Source: JADKAV01 sp963769435
GTDB lineage: Bacteria > Actinomycetota > Actinomycetes > S36-B12 > UBA10799
Assembly: GCA_963769435.1 (NCBI GenBank)
Contig: CAVYLN010000002.1
Location: 1,736,001-1,800,000 of the forward strand
Direction of reading: 5' to 3'
Length of the DNA stretch: 64,000 nt
Shown: positions 10,144-17,762 of the stretch, in pieces
Layout of the letters: each line of letters opens with the position of its first letter
Numbering within the stretch: position 1 is the first letter of the stretch
The notes under the pieces: model-generated
What the model was told of the DNA's origin: nothing
What the model saw: the letters and a program-made list of their open reading frames with translations, nothing else
The model's database searches: none
Made by a program: the position numbers and the translations under genes

Positions 10144-10572
10144 TCAGTAGGGACGGATGATTGCTGTTGCGCCGTGGATGGCGACGACGGTTCCGGTGGA
10201 CCCCTCGGCGATCGGGTCCCATGCCTCTTCCAATTGCGCCGACCAGATCTCGCCGGCCAGTTTCACCCGGCCGCTCTCGGCGGTCACCTCTTCGATGACC
10301 TTCACACGCTGCCCGACCAGGGCATCCACCCCGGTCAGAGCCGTCGGGCCCTGTTTCAGGTGGCGCAGCGCGATGGGCCGGAGCGCGAAGATGCCCAGTA
10401 CGGCCACCGCGCCGGCGGCGCCCGCCTGCACGATGAACGGTGCTCCAAGCGCCGCCGTCCCCGCACCGGCAAGCGCTCCGGCCGCAAGCATGATGAGAAC
10501 GAAATCGAGGCTCATGACCTCGAGGATCCCGAACACTACTGCTGCGATGAGCCAGAAAATCGCTGCTGACAC
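10144..10572 (-). CDS. NfeD-family membrane protein
   Basis: A 142-residue protein with several hydrophobic segments (IFWLIAAVVFGILEVMSLDF, ALAGAGTAALGAPF) and a C-terminal OB-fold soluble domain (GQRVKVIEEVTAESGRVKLAGE). It is the first gene of the pair with the SPFH protein at 9238-10134. The NfeD-SPFH pairing is widespread and supports both assignments. Confidence 0.9.
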   Translation of the reverse strand: MSAAIFWLIAAVVFGILEVMSLDFVLIMLAAGALAGAGTAALGAPFIVQAGAAGAVAVLGIFALRPIALRHLKQGPTALTGVDALVGQRVKVIEEVTAESGRVKLAGEIWSAQLEEAWDPIAEGSTGTVVAIHGATAIIRPY

Positions 10573-10678
10573 GAGTGCCTCCTTGTCCTCCCAGCCTACG
10601 TGTGTTCGATGCGGGTGGAAAACTCTGCTTCGGCCCGCGCGGCGCGAGGCCGCCCGGGCGCCGGGCTACCCTGTGCCG

Positions 10679-11677
10679 ATGGAGGACTTCGTACCCCGTC
10701 GCGGGTGGGCCAATCCTCACCTGCAGACGGTGCGCAGCCGCGTGCGTCCGCAACGGGTCGACCTTCCGCCGGCGCGTGAGGTCCTGGTGGAACTTCCCGA
10801 CGGTAGCGGGGACCGCCTCGTCGTGCAGCAGCACGCCGGCGACCCCGACCGACCACAGGTTCTGGTGATCCACGGGCTCGGTGGTACCGCTGAGTCGGAC
10901 TACGTCCGGCACACGACTGCTGGTCTGCTGGCCGCCGGCTTCGCCGTGGTGAGGGTGGACCTGCGAGGTGCAGGTGGATCCGGTGAGGTGTCGTCGTACA
11001 ACTACCACGCTGGTCGCACCGAGGACGTGCGCGCGGTGATCGACGCACTGGGCCGTCCCAGCGCGGTGGTCGGCTTCTCGTTGGGCGCCAACGTCGCGAT
11101 CAAACTGCTCGGCGAGCACAGCCCGGGCGTCGTCGCAGGGGTCGCGGTGTCCGCCCCGCTGGATCTCGCAGTGGGCGCCGAACACCTGCATCACATGGCG
11201 GGTGGGCTCTACGAGAGGTTCCTGCTGCGCAAGTTGCGAGCCGAATCACTGCGCCCGGCCGCCCGCTACACCCCTGAGGAACGCGCGGCGATCCTGGCGG
11301 CGAGGACGATCGTCGATTTCGACAATGCCATCACTGCTCCGCGCAACGGCTGGCGTGACGCCGCGGAGTATTACCGCGTCAACTCCGGCATCCGTTTCCT
11401 GGCCGATGTGCGGGACCCACTGTTGGTGGTGCACGCCGAGGACGACCCGATGATCCCGCTGGGCCCGTACCGATCGGTCGACTGGGCGGCGTTGCCCACA
11501 ACACGCCTGCTCCTCACCGAGCACGGTGGTCACGTCGGTTTCCACGGCCGGTCCGAGACCCCGTGGTACGTCGCCGTGGCGGTGGAGTTCCTCACGGCGC
11601 TGGAACTCAGGTCGTCTGGGTCTCCAGATCCAGACGCAGGTGGGAGATCATCGAACGCAGCGCCGCCTGGGCGTTGA
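10679..11677 (+). CDS. YheT-like alpha/beta hydrolase
   Basis: Starts at MEDFVPRRGWANPHLQT; the WxNxHLQT opening is typical of the YheT/UPF0017 family. It has LVIHGLGGTAESDYVRH (oxyanion), GFSLGANV (nucleophile Ser), AEDDPMIP (acid) and EHGGHVGF (His). The open frame continues upstream to 10157, but that part is antisense to the NfeD gene. The 3' end overlaps the convergent DUF5063 gene by about 70 nt, so the true stop may be slightly earlier if a small indel is present. Confidence 0.85.
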   Translation: MEDFVPRRGWANPHLQTVRSRVRPQRVDLPPAREVLVELPDGSGDRLVVQQHAGDPDRPQVLVIHGLGGTAESDYVRHTTAGLLAAGFAVVRVDLRGAGGSGEVSSYNYHAGRTEDVRAVIDALGRPSAVVGFSLGANVAIKLLGEHSPGVVAGVAVSAPLDLAVGAEHLHHMAGGLYERFLLRKLRAESLRPAARYTPEERAAILAARTIVDFDNAITAPRNGWRDAAEYYRVNSGIRFLADVRDPLLVVHAEDDPMIPLGPYRSVDWAALPTTRLLLTEHGGHVGFHGRSETPWYVAVAVEFLTALELRSSGSPDPDAGGRSSNAAPPGR

Positions 11678-12185
11678 GCACGTCCTCGCCCCACGACGAC
11701 AGATAGGCGTACTGCCACCACCACAGTGCCTCGATCGACCTGCCCGCGGCGTAGTGCCCGAGTCCGTGCAAGCAGGTCGGTCACGATGCTCGACAAGTCG
11801 TCGGACAACGACGACTCCACGACCTCCGGCATCGGGAAGTACGGGTCATCGACGGTGTGGTAGTTGTCGGCGTGCGCGAACACCTCGGCGAGGCTCAGAC
11901 GCAGATCGTCCACCTCGGGCTCGCGGCCGTTGTCCGGCTCGTATCGGCCCTCCGGGACGACGTCGGTGAGTGCGCCCAGCCGAGCACCGTGCGCGGCCAG
12001 TTGCGACGTCTGGATCAGCAGCAGGGAGATCGCGGTGTCACCCAGTCCACCGGCGGCGACCTGCTCCACGGACCGGACGAAGTCGCGGACGATCAGAGCC
12101 ATCTCGTCGCTGAGTTCGTGGGCGGTCGCGTCCTCCGGGGTGGGGGCGCGGTGACGGAGACCTCGTCACCGGGTAGTTCACTCAT
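11607..12185 (-). CDS. DUF5063-family protein (two frame breaks)
   Basis: A conserved actinobacterial protein usually found beside recR. The start at 12185 overlaps the recR stop. An extra base in the ggggg run near 12143 joins MSELPGDEVSVTA to PTPEDATAHELSDEMALIVRDF. A second extra base near 11765 joins IVTDL to LHGLGHYAAGR and the family C-terminus SIEALWWWQYAYLSSWGE, ending in LDLETQTT. The function is unknown. The location downstream of recR matches the actinobacterial gene order. Confidence 0.82.
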
Positions 12186-12789
12186 CAATCCTCCTGCGTC
12201 CGACGAATGCTCGTCCGAGTGTCACCTCGTCGGCCAATTCGAGGTCCCCGCCCATCGGAAGGCCACTTGCCAACCGTGTCACGGACACCCCGATCGTGGC
12301 CAACTGGCGTCCGAGATAGGCAGCTGTGGCCTCACCCTCCGTGTTCGGATCGGTGGCCAGGATGACCTCCTGCACCGCCCCGTCGGCCAGTCGTGCGAAG
12401 AGTTCCCGGATATGCAACTGATCCGGACCTATCCCGCGCATCGGATCCAGCACCCCCCCGAGGACGTGGTACCGCCCGGTGTACTCGCGAGTCCGCTCGA
12501 TGGCGATCACGTCCTTGGGCTCCTCGACGACGCACAACACGTGGGGGTCACGGGAGTCGTCGCGGCAGATCCTGCACTGCTCACCTTGTGCGGTGTTGAA
12601 GCACACCTCGCAGACGGTGAGCTGGTCCTTGACGGCCAGCAGCGCGGTCGCGAGTTGCTCCACGTCGTCGCGATCCGCCTCCAACAGGTAGTAGGCGATG
12701 CGCTGGGCACCCTTGGGCCCGACTGCGGGCAATCGCACAAGATTGTCGATCAGATCCTGAAGGACCACTTCGTACGAAGTCTGATACAC
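12178..12789 (-). CDS. recR: Recombination mediator RecR
   Basis: A 203-residue protein that works with RecFO in gap repair. It has the N-terminal helix-hairpin-helix (LIDNLVRLPAVGPKGAQRIA), a four-cysteine zinc module (CEVCFNTAQGEQCRIC) and a Toprim domain (VLCVVEEPKDVIAIE). The frame is intact. It starts 5 nt after the dnaX stop. The ybaB gene that commonly sits between dnaX and recR is absent here. Confidence 0.97.
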   Translation of the reverse strand: MYQTSYEVVLQDLIDNLVRLPAVGPKGAQRIAYYLLEADRDDVEQLATALLAVKDQLTVCEVCFNTAQGEQCRICRDDSRDPHVLCVVEEPKDVIAIERTREYTGRYHVLGGVLDPMRGIGPDQLHIRELFARLADGAVQEVILATDPNTEGEATAAYLGRQLATIGVSVTRLASGLPMGGDLELADEVTLGRAFVGRRRIDE

Positions 12790-12794
12790 GGCGC

Positions 12795-14699
12795 CTACTC
12801 GGTGTCGAACTCTGCGATCTTGCGGCCGCCGAGTTCGCGCTGCAACAACTCGAGGCCGGACTCGGCGGTGGCCTCGACCGACTCGTCGTCTTCAGACGGA
12901 GCGTCGTCGGCTTCTGCGATCACAGGTACCGGCTCGGGGGTGGTGGGCTGCGCGACCGCATCCCCGCCGAGCGTCATCTCGACGGTGAGGTCCAGTTTCA
13001 TCTCGTCCAGGATCGCCTGCCGTACGCGCTCCGCGTGCCCACCCTGGGTGAAGGCCGCGACCGCTCCGCCGTTGGACTGTGTGAGGGCGAGGATCGAGTT
13101 CGACACGGAGACCGGCTGGCAGTCGCGTACCAGCAGCCAGGCCACTCGACTGTTCTCACGGACTCGATCGAGCACCCGGGGCCACAGCGCGATCACCTTG
13201 TCGAGGGGCACGTCGGTGTTCGCAGCGGCCGGTTTCGCCGGCGTGGCGGGTGTCGGCTTGGCCGGCGGTGCCGCCACCGATGGAGCCGGTGGGGGACCCG
13301 GCGCTCTGGCCACTGGTCTGGAGTCGCGCGCCGCTGGTGCCGGTGGCGGCCCCGGTGGTCGAGGCGCTGCGTCCTGTCTATCCGCAGTGGGCGTCGCACG
13401 GGCGGGCTCCGCGGCAGGCGACCGACGAGGGGTCTTGGTCGCCGGGGGCGGGGTCTCGGCCGCCGGGCTCGGCGTGGGCGTCTGGGCGGTCGGGGGTGCC
13501 TGTGCAACCGGGGCGCCGGCCGCCGCTCGGCCCGCCACCGTGTCCAGCCTGCGCTCCAGCCGGTCGAGCCGGGCCAGAAGGTCCAGCGCGTCGCCGTCGC
13601 CAGTCGGCAGACAGACCTCCGACATGAGCAACTCCAGGTGCAGTCGTGGTGCGGTGGCACCACGCAACTCCGAGAGCGCGTCCGACAGGGCGTCGGCGAT
13701 CCGGTTGAGTTCGGCCCGGCCGAAGCCCTGTGCCATCTCGGCGAGTTCGGGAAGCCGGTCCTCGGGCAGATCCACCAACTGCGCGGCCTTGTCCACCCCG
13801 AGCACCTGCAGCACGAGCAGGTCGCGGAAGCGTTCGAGCAGGTCTGTCACGAAACGGCGAGGGTCGTGTCCGGAGTCGACCACGTCGCCGATGCGGACGA
13901 ACAGGCGAGATACGTCGCCGGCGGCGATGGCCGCAGTGACGTCGTCGAGGAGCGCGGAGTCGGTCACCCCCAACTGCTGGACGGCGGCGTCGTAGGTCAG
14001 GCCCTCCGGCCCTGTACCGGAAACCAACTGGCCGAGGATGGACATCGCATCACGCACGGATCCCTCGCCGGCGCGCGCCACCAGGGCCAGTGCAGCCGGC
14101 TCGGCGGGCACGCCTTCGGAATCGCACACGGATGCCAGATGTGTGGCAAGAGTCCGCACCGGCACGAGGCGGAACGCGTAGTGGTGGGTACGCGAACGGA
14201 TGGTCCCGATGATCTTGTCGGGTTCGGTCGTTGCGAAGACGAATCGTACGTGCTCGGGAGGTTCCTCGATCAGCTTCAGCAACGCGTTGGCGGCGCCCGG
14301 GCCGAGCTGGTGGGCCTCGTCGATGATGTAGATCTTGTAGCGGCTGTTGGCAGGCACGAACATCGCCCGCTCGCGCAGTTCGCGTGCGTCATCCACCAGG
14401 CCGTGGGTGGCGGCATCCATCTCGATGACGTCGAGGCTTCCCGGACCGTTCGGCGCCAGAGCCACGCAGGAATCGCACTCCTCGCACGGTTGCGACGTCG
14501 GACCCTTCTCACAGTTCAGCGATCGAGCGAGGATCCGCGCACTGGAGGTCTTGCCGCATCCGCGGGGCCCGGAGAAGAGGTACGCGTGATGTACCCGGTC
14601 GGAGTCGATCGCGCGCTTCAGCGGCTCGGTGACGTGCTCCTGCCCGATGACGTCGTCGAACCGTCCGGGTCGGTACTTGCGGTAGAGGGCGAGGGCCAC
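12795..14699 (-). CDS. dnaX: DNA polymerase III subunit gamma/tau
   Basis: The 634-residue clamp-loader ATPase. It has Walker A GPRGCGKTS, a zinc module (CEKGPTSQPCEECDSC), Walker B IIDEAHQLG and the sensor region FVFATTEPDKIIGTIRSR. A Pro/Ala-rich linker at residues about 385-480 precedes the tau-specific C-terminal domain. The full tau length is read in one frame, so no programmed frameshift is needed. It is the first gene of the dnaX-recR-DUF5063 operon. Confidence 0.97.
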   Translation of the reverse strand: MALALYRKYRPGRFDDVIGQEHVTEPLKRAIDSDRVHHAYLFSGPRGCGKTSSARILARSLNCEKGPTSQPCEECDSCVALAPNGPGSLDVIEMDAATHGLVDDARELRERAMFVPANSRYKIYIIDEAHQLGPGAANALLKLIEEPPEHVRFVFATTEPDKIIGTIRSRTHHYAFRLVPVRTLATHLASVCDSEGVPAEPAALALVARAGEGSVRDAMSILGQLVSGTGPEGLTYDAAVQQLGVTDSALLDDVTAAIAAGDVSRLFVRIGDVVDSGHDPRRFVTDLLERFRDLLVLQVLGVDKAAQLVDLPEDRLPELAEMAQGFGRAELNRIADALSDALSELRGATAPRLHLELLMSEVCLPTGDGDALDLLARLDRLERRLDTVAGRAAAGAPVAQAPPTAQTPTPSPAAETPPPATKTPRRSPAAEPARATPTADRQDAAPRPPGPPPAPAARDSRPVARAPGPPPAPSVAAPPAKPTPATPAKPAAANTDVPLDKVIALWPRVLDRVRENSRVAWLLVRDCQPVSVSNSILALTQSNGGAVAAFTQGGHAERVRQAILDEMKLDLTVEMTLGGDAVAQPTTPEPVPVIAEADDAPSEDDESVEATAESGLELLQRELGGRKIAEFDTE

Positions 14700-14787
14700 T
14701 GCCCCAGACTAAGCGCACGGTCCGACGTCCGCGTGGGGGTCCGGTGATTGTTGTGTGGATATCCCGACTGTGCCGCACACTGGGGGA

Positions 14788-15753
14788 ATGCCGACCGCGC
14801 CGAAGCCCCCCAGCACCGATTGGACCGAGGACGTCGCACCCGACGAGGACGCACGCCACGCCGCATTCGCCGAGACGATCGTGGGTATTCAGTCCCGGAT
14901 CAACCGTAAGGCGGGGAAGGGCCGTGCCTTCCACCGCAAGCAGGTGGCCGCGCTACGCGGCACCCTGACCGTCCCGGGAGACCTGCCTTCCTACGCGGCA
15001 CAGGGATTGTTCGGGCGGCCCGGCGAGTACCCGGTCGTGGTCCGGATGTCGAACGGTGGGATGGTCCCGCAACCGGATGCGGTGCCCGACATCCGTGGCC
15101 TCGCGCTCTCGGTGCGGGGACTCGACGGTCCGGGTGCGCTCGGGGGTATGACCGACCGACAGGACTTCCTGCTGATCAACCGGCCGGCTTTCGGCTTCCA
15201 GGACTCCCGCGATTTCGCCGAGTTGGTGCCGCCCGCGATCCGTGGACAGAGCGCCTTGGTGGGTCACCTGATCTCCAAACACGGAGTCGTCAGGGGTGGG
15301 GTCGAGACGGCGCGCCAGGTCGCCGAGCTGGCACGACCGTTCAGCGGCTTCGCCACGTCCGACTTCCACAGTTGCGCCCCGGTCGCGTGGGGGCCCTTCG
15401 CCGCCCATGTCCATGTGCAGCCGGTCGGGGCCGGCCGCAACCTGTTGGCGTGGCGGGACTGGGGTGGCGACATCCGGGAGCGGATCGCGCAAGGGCCTCT
15501 GCGGTGGAACCTGCAGGCCCAGTTCTACACCGACCCGGACGCGACCCCCGTCGAGGACGGCCGCCGGGTCTGGAAGTCGCCGAAGGTCACCGTCGGTCTG
15601 CTGGAGGCCGAGGAACTCGCGGACCCCGGGGAGATCGAGGGTGATCACTTCGATCCGTGGATGGCCCTCGAGGAACACCGTCCGCTTGGGGAGATCATGC
15701 GTGCGCGGAAGGCCGCGTACTTGGCCAGTTTTCAGGAACCGGACCTAGGTCCT
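14788..15753 (+). CDS. Catalase-superfamily protein
   Basis: A catalase-related heme protein of the short type: GRAFHRKQVAALRGTLTV, VVRMSNGG, ALSVRG, DRQDFLLINRPAFGFQDSRD and FYTDPDATPVEDGR are family segments. ATG 14788 follows gggggaa and is preferred over GTG 14755. The open frame continues to 15909, but from about 15760 it runs antisense through the SRP RNA and into the tRNA, which is not credible. I therefore place the end near 15753, and the true stop was probably lost by a small indel. Peroxide or lipid-peroxide chemistry is likely but the substrate is unproven. Confidence 0.75.
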
Positions 15754-15761
15754 GGCAGAAA

Positions 15762-15853
15762 GGGACCCCCCGCGCACCCGACAGAGCACGCTTACCCTTG
15801 CTGCCTTCCGGCCCTGGGGGAGTTGGGCATGATGCCGCCGCACGGGGGGTCCC
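15762..15853 (-). ncRNA. ffs: Small signal recognition particle RNA (4.5S type)
   Basis: On the minus strand the core CCAGGGCCGGAAGGCAGCAA is the conserved SRP domain IV loop (GGAA tetraloop and asymmetric AGCA loop). Terminal arms gggacccccc and ggggggtccc pair across the 92-nt span. Position near dnaX and tRNA-Ser(GGA) is typical of actinobacteria. Confidence 0.93.
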
Positions 15854-15894
15854 TCCCAGAATACGCACACGCGGCTACCCGTACCATCGTCGGT

Positions 15895-15980
15895 GGAGGA
15901 TTCGCCTAGTGGCCTATGGCGCTCGCTTGGAAAGCGGGTTGGGTTAACGCCCTCAGGGGTTCGAATCCCCTATCCTCCGC
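15895..15980 (+). tRNA. tRNA-Ser(GGA)
   Basis: Acceptor arms GGAGGAT and ATCCTCC pair, the T-loop is GGTTCGAATCCC, and a long class II variable arm is present. The anticodon loop CTTGGAAAG gives anticodon GGA. The discriminator is G, and CCA is not encoded. Confidence 0.97.
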
Positions 15981-15991
15981 GCATGGTGAAG

Positions 15992-16021
15992 GGGGCTCAA
16001 CCGCTTTCGGTTGGGCCCCCT
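15992..16021 (+). terminator. Rho-independent terminator after tRNA-Ser(GGA)
   Basis: A strong hairpin, GGGGGCTCAACC and GGTTGGGCCCCC around a gctttc loop, lies 11 nt after the tRNA and is followed by a short ttcg tail. Confidence 0.8.
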
Positions 16022-16042
16022 TCGACCCCCCTGGGTTCACCC

Positions 16043-16146
16043 CCCGCCGTCGGGGTTTTGTGCCCCCCGCCCCCCGCCTCGGGGTTTTGTGCCCCGCCCC
16101 CCGCCTCGGGGTTTTGTGCCCCGCTCCCCGCCTCGGGGTTTTGTGA
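16043..16146. repeat. Tandem 27-nt repeat, about four copies
   Basis: The unit CCCCGCCTCGGGG-TTTTGTG-CCCCGCC repeats with small variations, each copy containing a short CCCCGcctCGGGG hairpin and the word TTTTGTG. The last TTTTGTG runs directly into the 60-bp hairpin at 16137. It is not a CRISPR array: there are no unique spacers. Confidence 0.85.
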
Positions 16147-16196
16147 AGAAGTTCGCGGCGCAACCCGGCGTGTCGCGCGAACTTCTTCACAAAACC
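16137..16196. repeat. 60-bp palindromic element, copy A
   Basis: Perfect 21-bp inverted arms (starting GGTTTTGTGAAGAAGTTCGC) at 16137-16157 and 16176-16196 enclose an 18-nt loop. The only difference from copy B at 17656-17715 is one loop base. The two copies bracket the SGNH hydrolase gene. Confidence 0.9.
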
Positions 16197-16325
16197 GGCA
16201 AACCGGCGCTCCGGCAGGACCGGGGCGGCGGGGCGGCGCGCGAAGCGGGTCGACCGCCTCCAGCCGTAGGTGCGGGGCAACCTGGCATCGCTCGTCGCTC
16301 TGCGGAACACTGGGAAGGGGGGTAC

Positions 16326-17627
16326 ATGCGAATCCCGGGTCTCGTTTCGGCGCGCTGCTGGTTCTGTCGACCGTCACCGCTGCACCCGCTGCCGCTGACG
16401 ACGTCACGAAGGTGCTGCTCACGGGCGATTCGGTCATGCAGGGCTCGGCGGGGGATTGGACGTGGCGGTACCGCTTGTGGCAGCACTTTTCGACCATCGG
16501 GAGTCCGGTGGATTTCGTGGGGCCGCGCACCGATCTATACGATTTCGAGCGCTTCGTCCCCGGTTCGTACGACTATGTGGATCCGGGTTTCGACACCGAT
16601 CACGCAGCCACGTGGGGATCGTCGTTCACCGCACCTGGATATGCCGTCGCCGATCTCGTGCGGGACTATCACCCGGATGTGATCGTCGCGTCCTTTGGTG
16701 TCAACGATCTGGTCGGGTACTACGCCACGCCGCAGGAGGTGCTGTCTCTGGCGGCCGACTACGTCGAGCAGGCCCGGACCGCTGATCCCGGGGTGGATGT
16801 TGTGCTGACCACGCTTCCACAGGTATGGATCGCAGGCGCCGCAGACTACAACGCTGGCCTCGAGGGGCTCGCTTCGAGGTTGTCCACCGCGGATTCCCGG
16901 GTCGAGGTTGGCGCTCCCGCGGAACCGTTGATGGAGAACGTGGACACCTGGGACCCAGCACATCTGAGTGCGACCGGCGAGGTGAAGGTGGCGGCAGGTG
17001 TGGCCGACGCGTTGGCTTCCCTGGGCGTTGGCTCGCCGTATCCTCGCCCCCTGCCGCAGGTCCCCAACGGTCCCCGTGCCCCAGCAGCGCTGACTGTCCG
17101 AACGCAGGGCAGCACCGCGGCAGAACTCACATGGGTCGATCCACCGGGTGCGACTGGTGAGTACGTCTGGATGCGCGACGTGTCAATGGACGAATCCTGG
17201 AGGCGGGTCGTGGGACCCGAGGCCCGCAAGTGCGTGGCTCGTCGGCGGACTGCTGCAAGGCCACGATTACGAGTTCCGTCTTCAGGCGGTGAAGGGCGCG
17301 TCGGTTGCCGAGGACCTCTTCTCCAACACCGCCAGTATCAGGCGCCCGCCCCCGGGAATCGTTGCTGTGCGGGTCAAGAGTCGCCGACGGAGTCTGCGGA
17401 TCAGGTGGTGGACGACGTGGCAGGCCCCGCGTGACGTCACCTACCGCGTGCGCTGGTGGCGGAAGGGCCACCCGCGCACAGCCACCACTCGAAGGACGCG
17501 AGGTTCGACGCTCAGGATCCGCGGACTGCGCACGGGAGTCCACTATCGGATCGTCGTCCGTGCGTGGAAGGCCGGCGTGCCCGGTCCGCGCAAGCGCACA
17601 CTCGGTATCCCTCTGGCGCGCCGATGA
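16326..17627 (+). CDS. Secreted SGNH hydrolase with FN3-type domains (frameshifted)
   Basis: ATG 16326 follows a ggggggt ribosome-binding site and opens an export signal (MRIPGLVS, then ALLVLSTVTAAPAAA after a frame break near 16350). The GDSL/SGNH catalytic domain has block I LLTGDSVMQ, block III SFGVNDL, and block V D and H in DTWDPAHLSATGE. About 150 residues of fibronectin-type-III-like sequence follow (APAALTVRTQGSTAAELTWV), with a second frame break near 17210 before GLLQGHDYEFRLQAVKG. It is probably an exported esterase or deacetylase with C-terminal binding modules. It is flanked by two near-identical 60-bp hairpins. Confidence 0.75.
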
Positions 17628-17655
17628 GGGCCGGTCCCGAACCCCCGCGCCCCGC

Positions 17656-17715
17656 GGTTTTGTGAAGAAGTTCGCGGCGCCACCCGGCGTGTCGCGCGAA
17701 CTTCTTCACAAAACC
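17656..17715. repeat. 60-bp palindromic element, copy B
   Basis: Arms of 21 bp at 17656-17676 and 17695-17715 are identical to copy A, and the loop differs at one base (gcgcC versus gcgcA). It lies between the convergent SGNH and acylase genes, so it may also act as a terminator for both. Confidence 0.9.
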
Positions 17716-17762
17716 TGAGCGGCGAACCCCGAACCAGCGAACCGAACCTGCGAACCGGCGGC

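Noticed and set aside
12795..14699. Programmed frameshift in dnaX
   Set aside because: The full tau-length protein is read in one frame with its C-terminal domain, and no slippery A-rich heptamer is visible.
16043..16146. CRISPR array
   Set aside because: The 27-nt units are contiguous without spacers and no cas gene is in the window.
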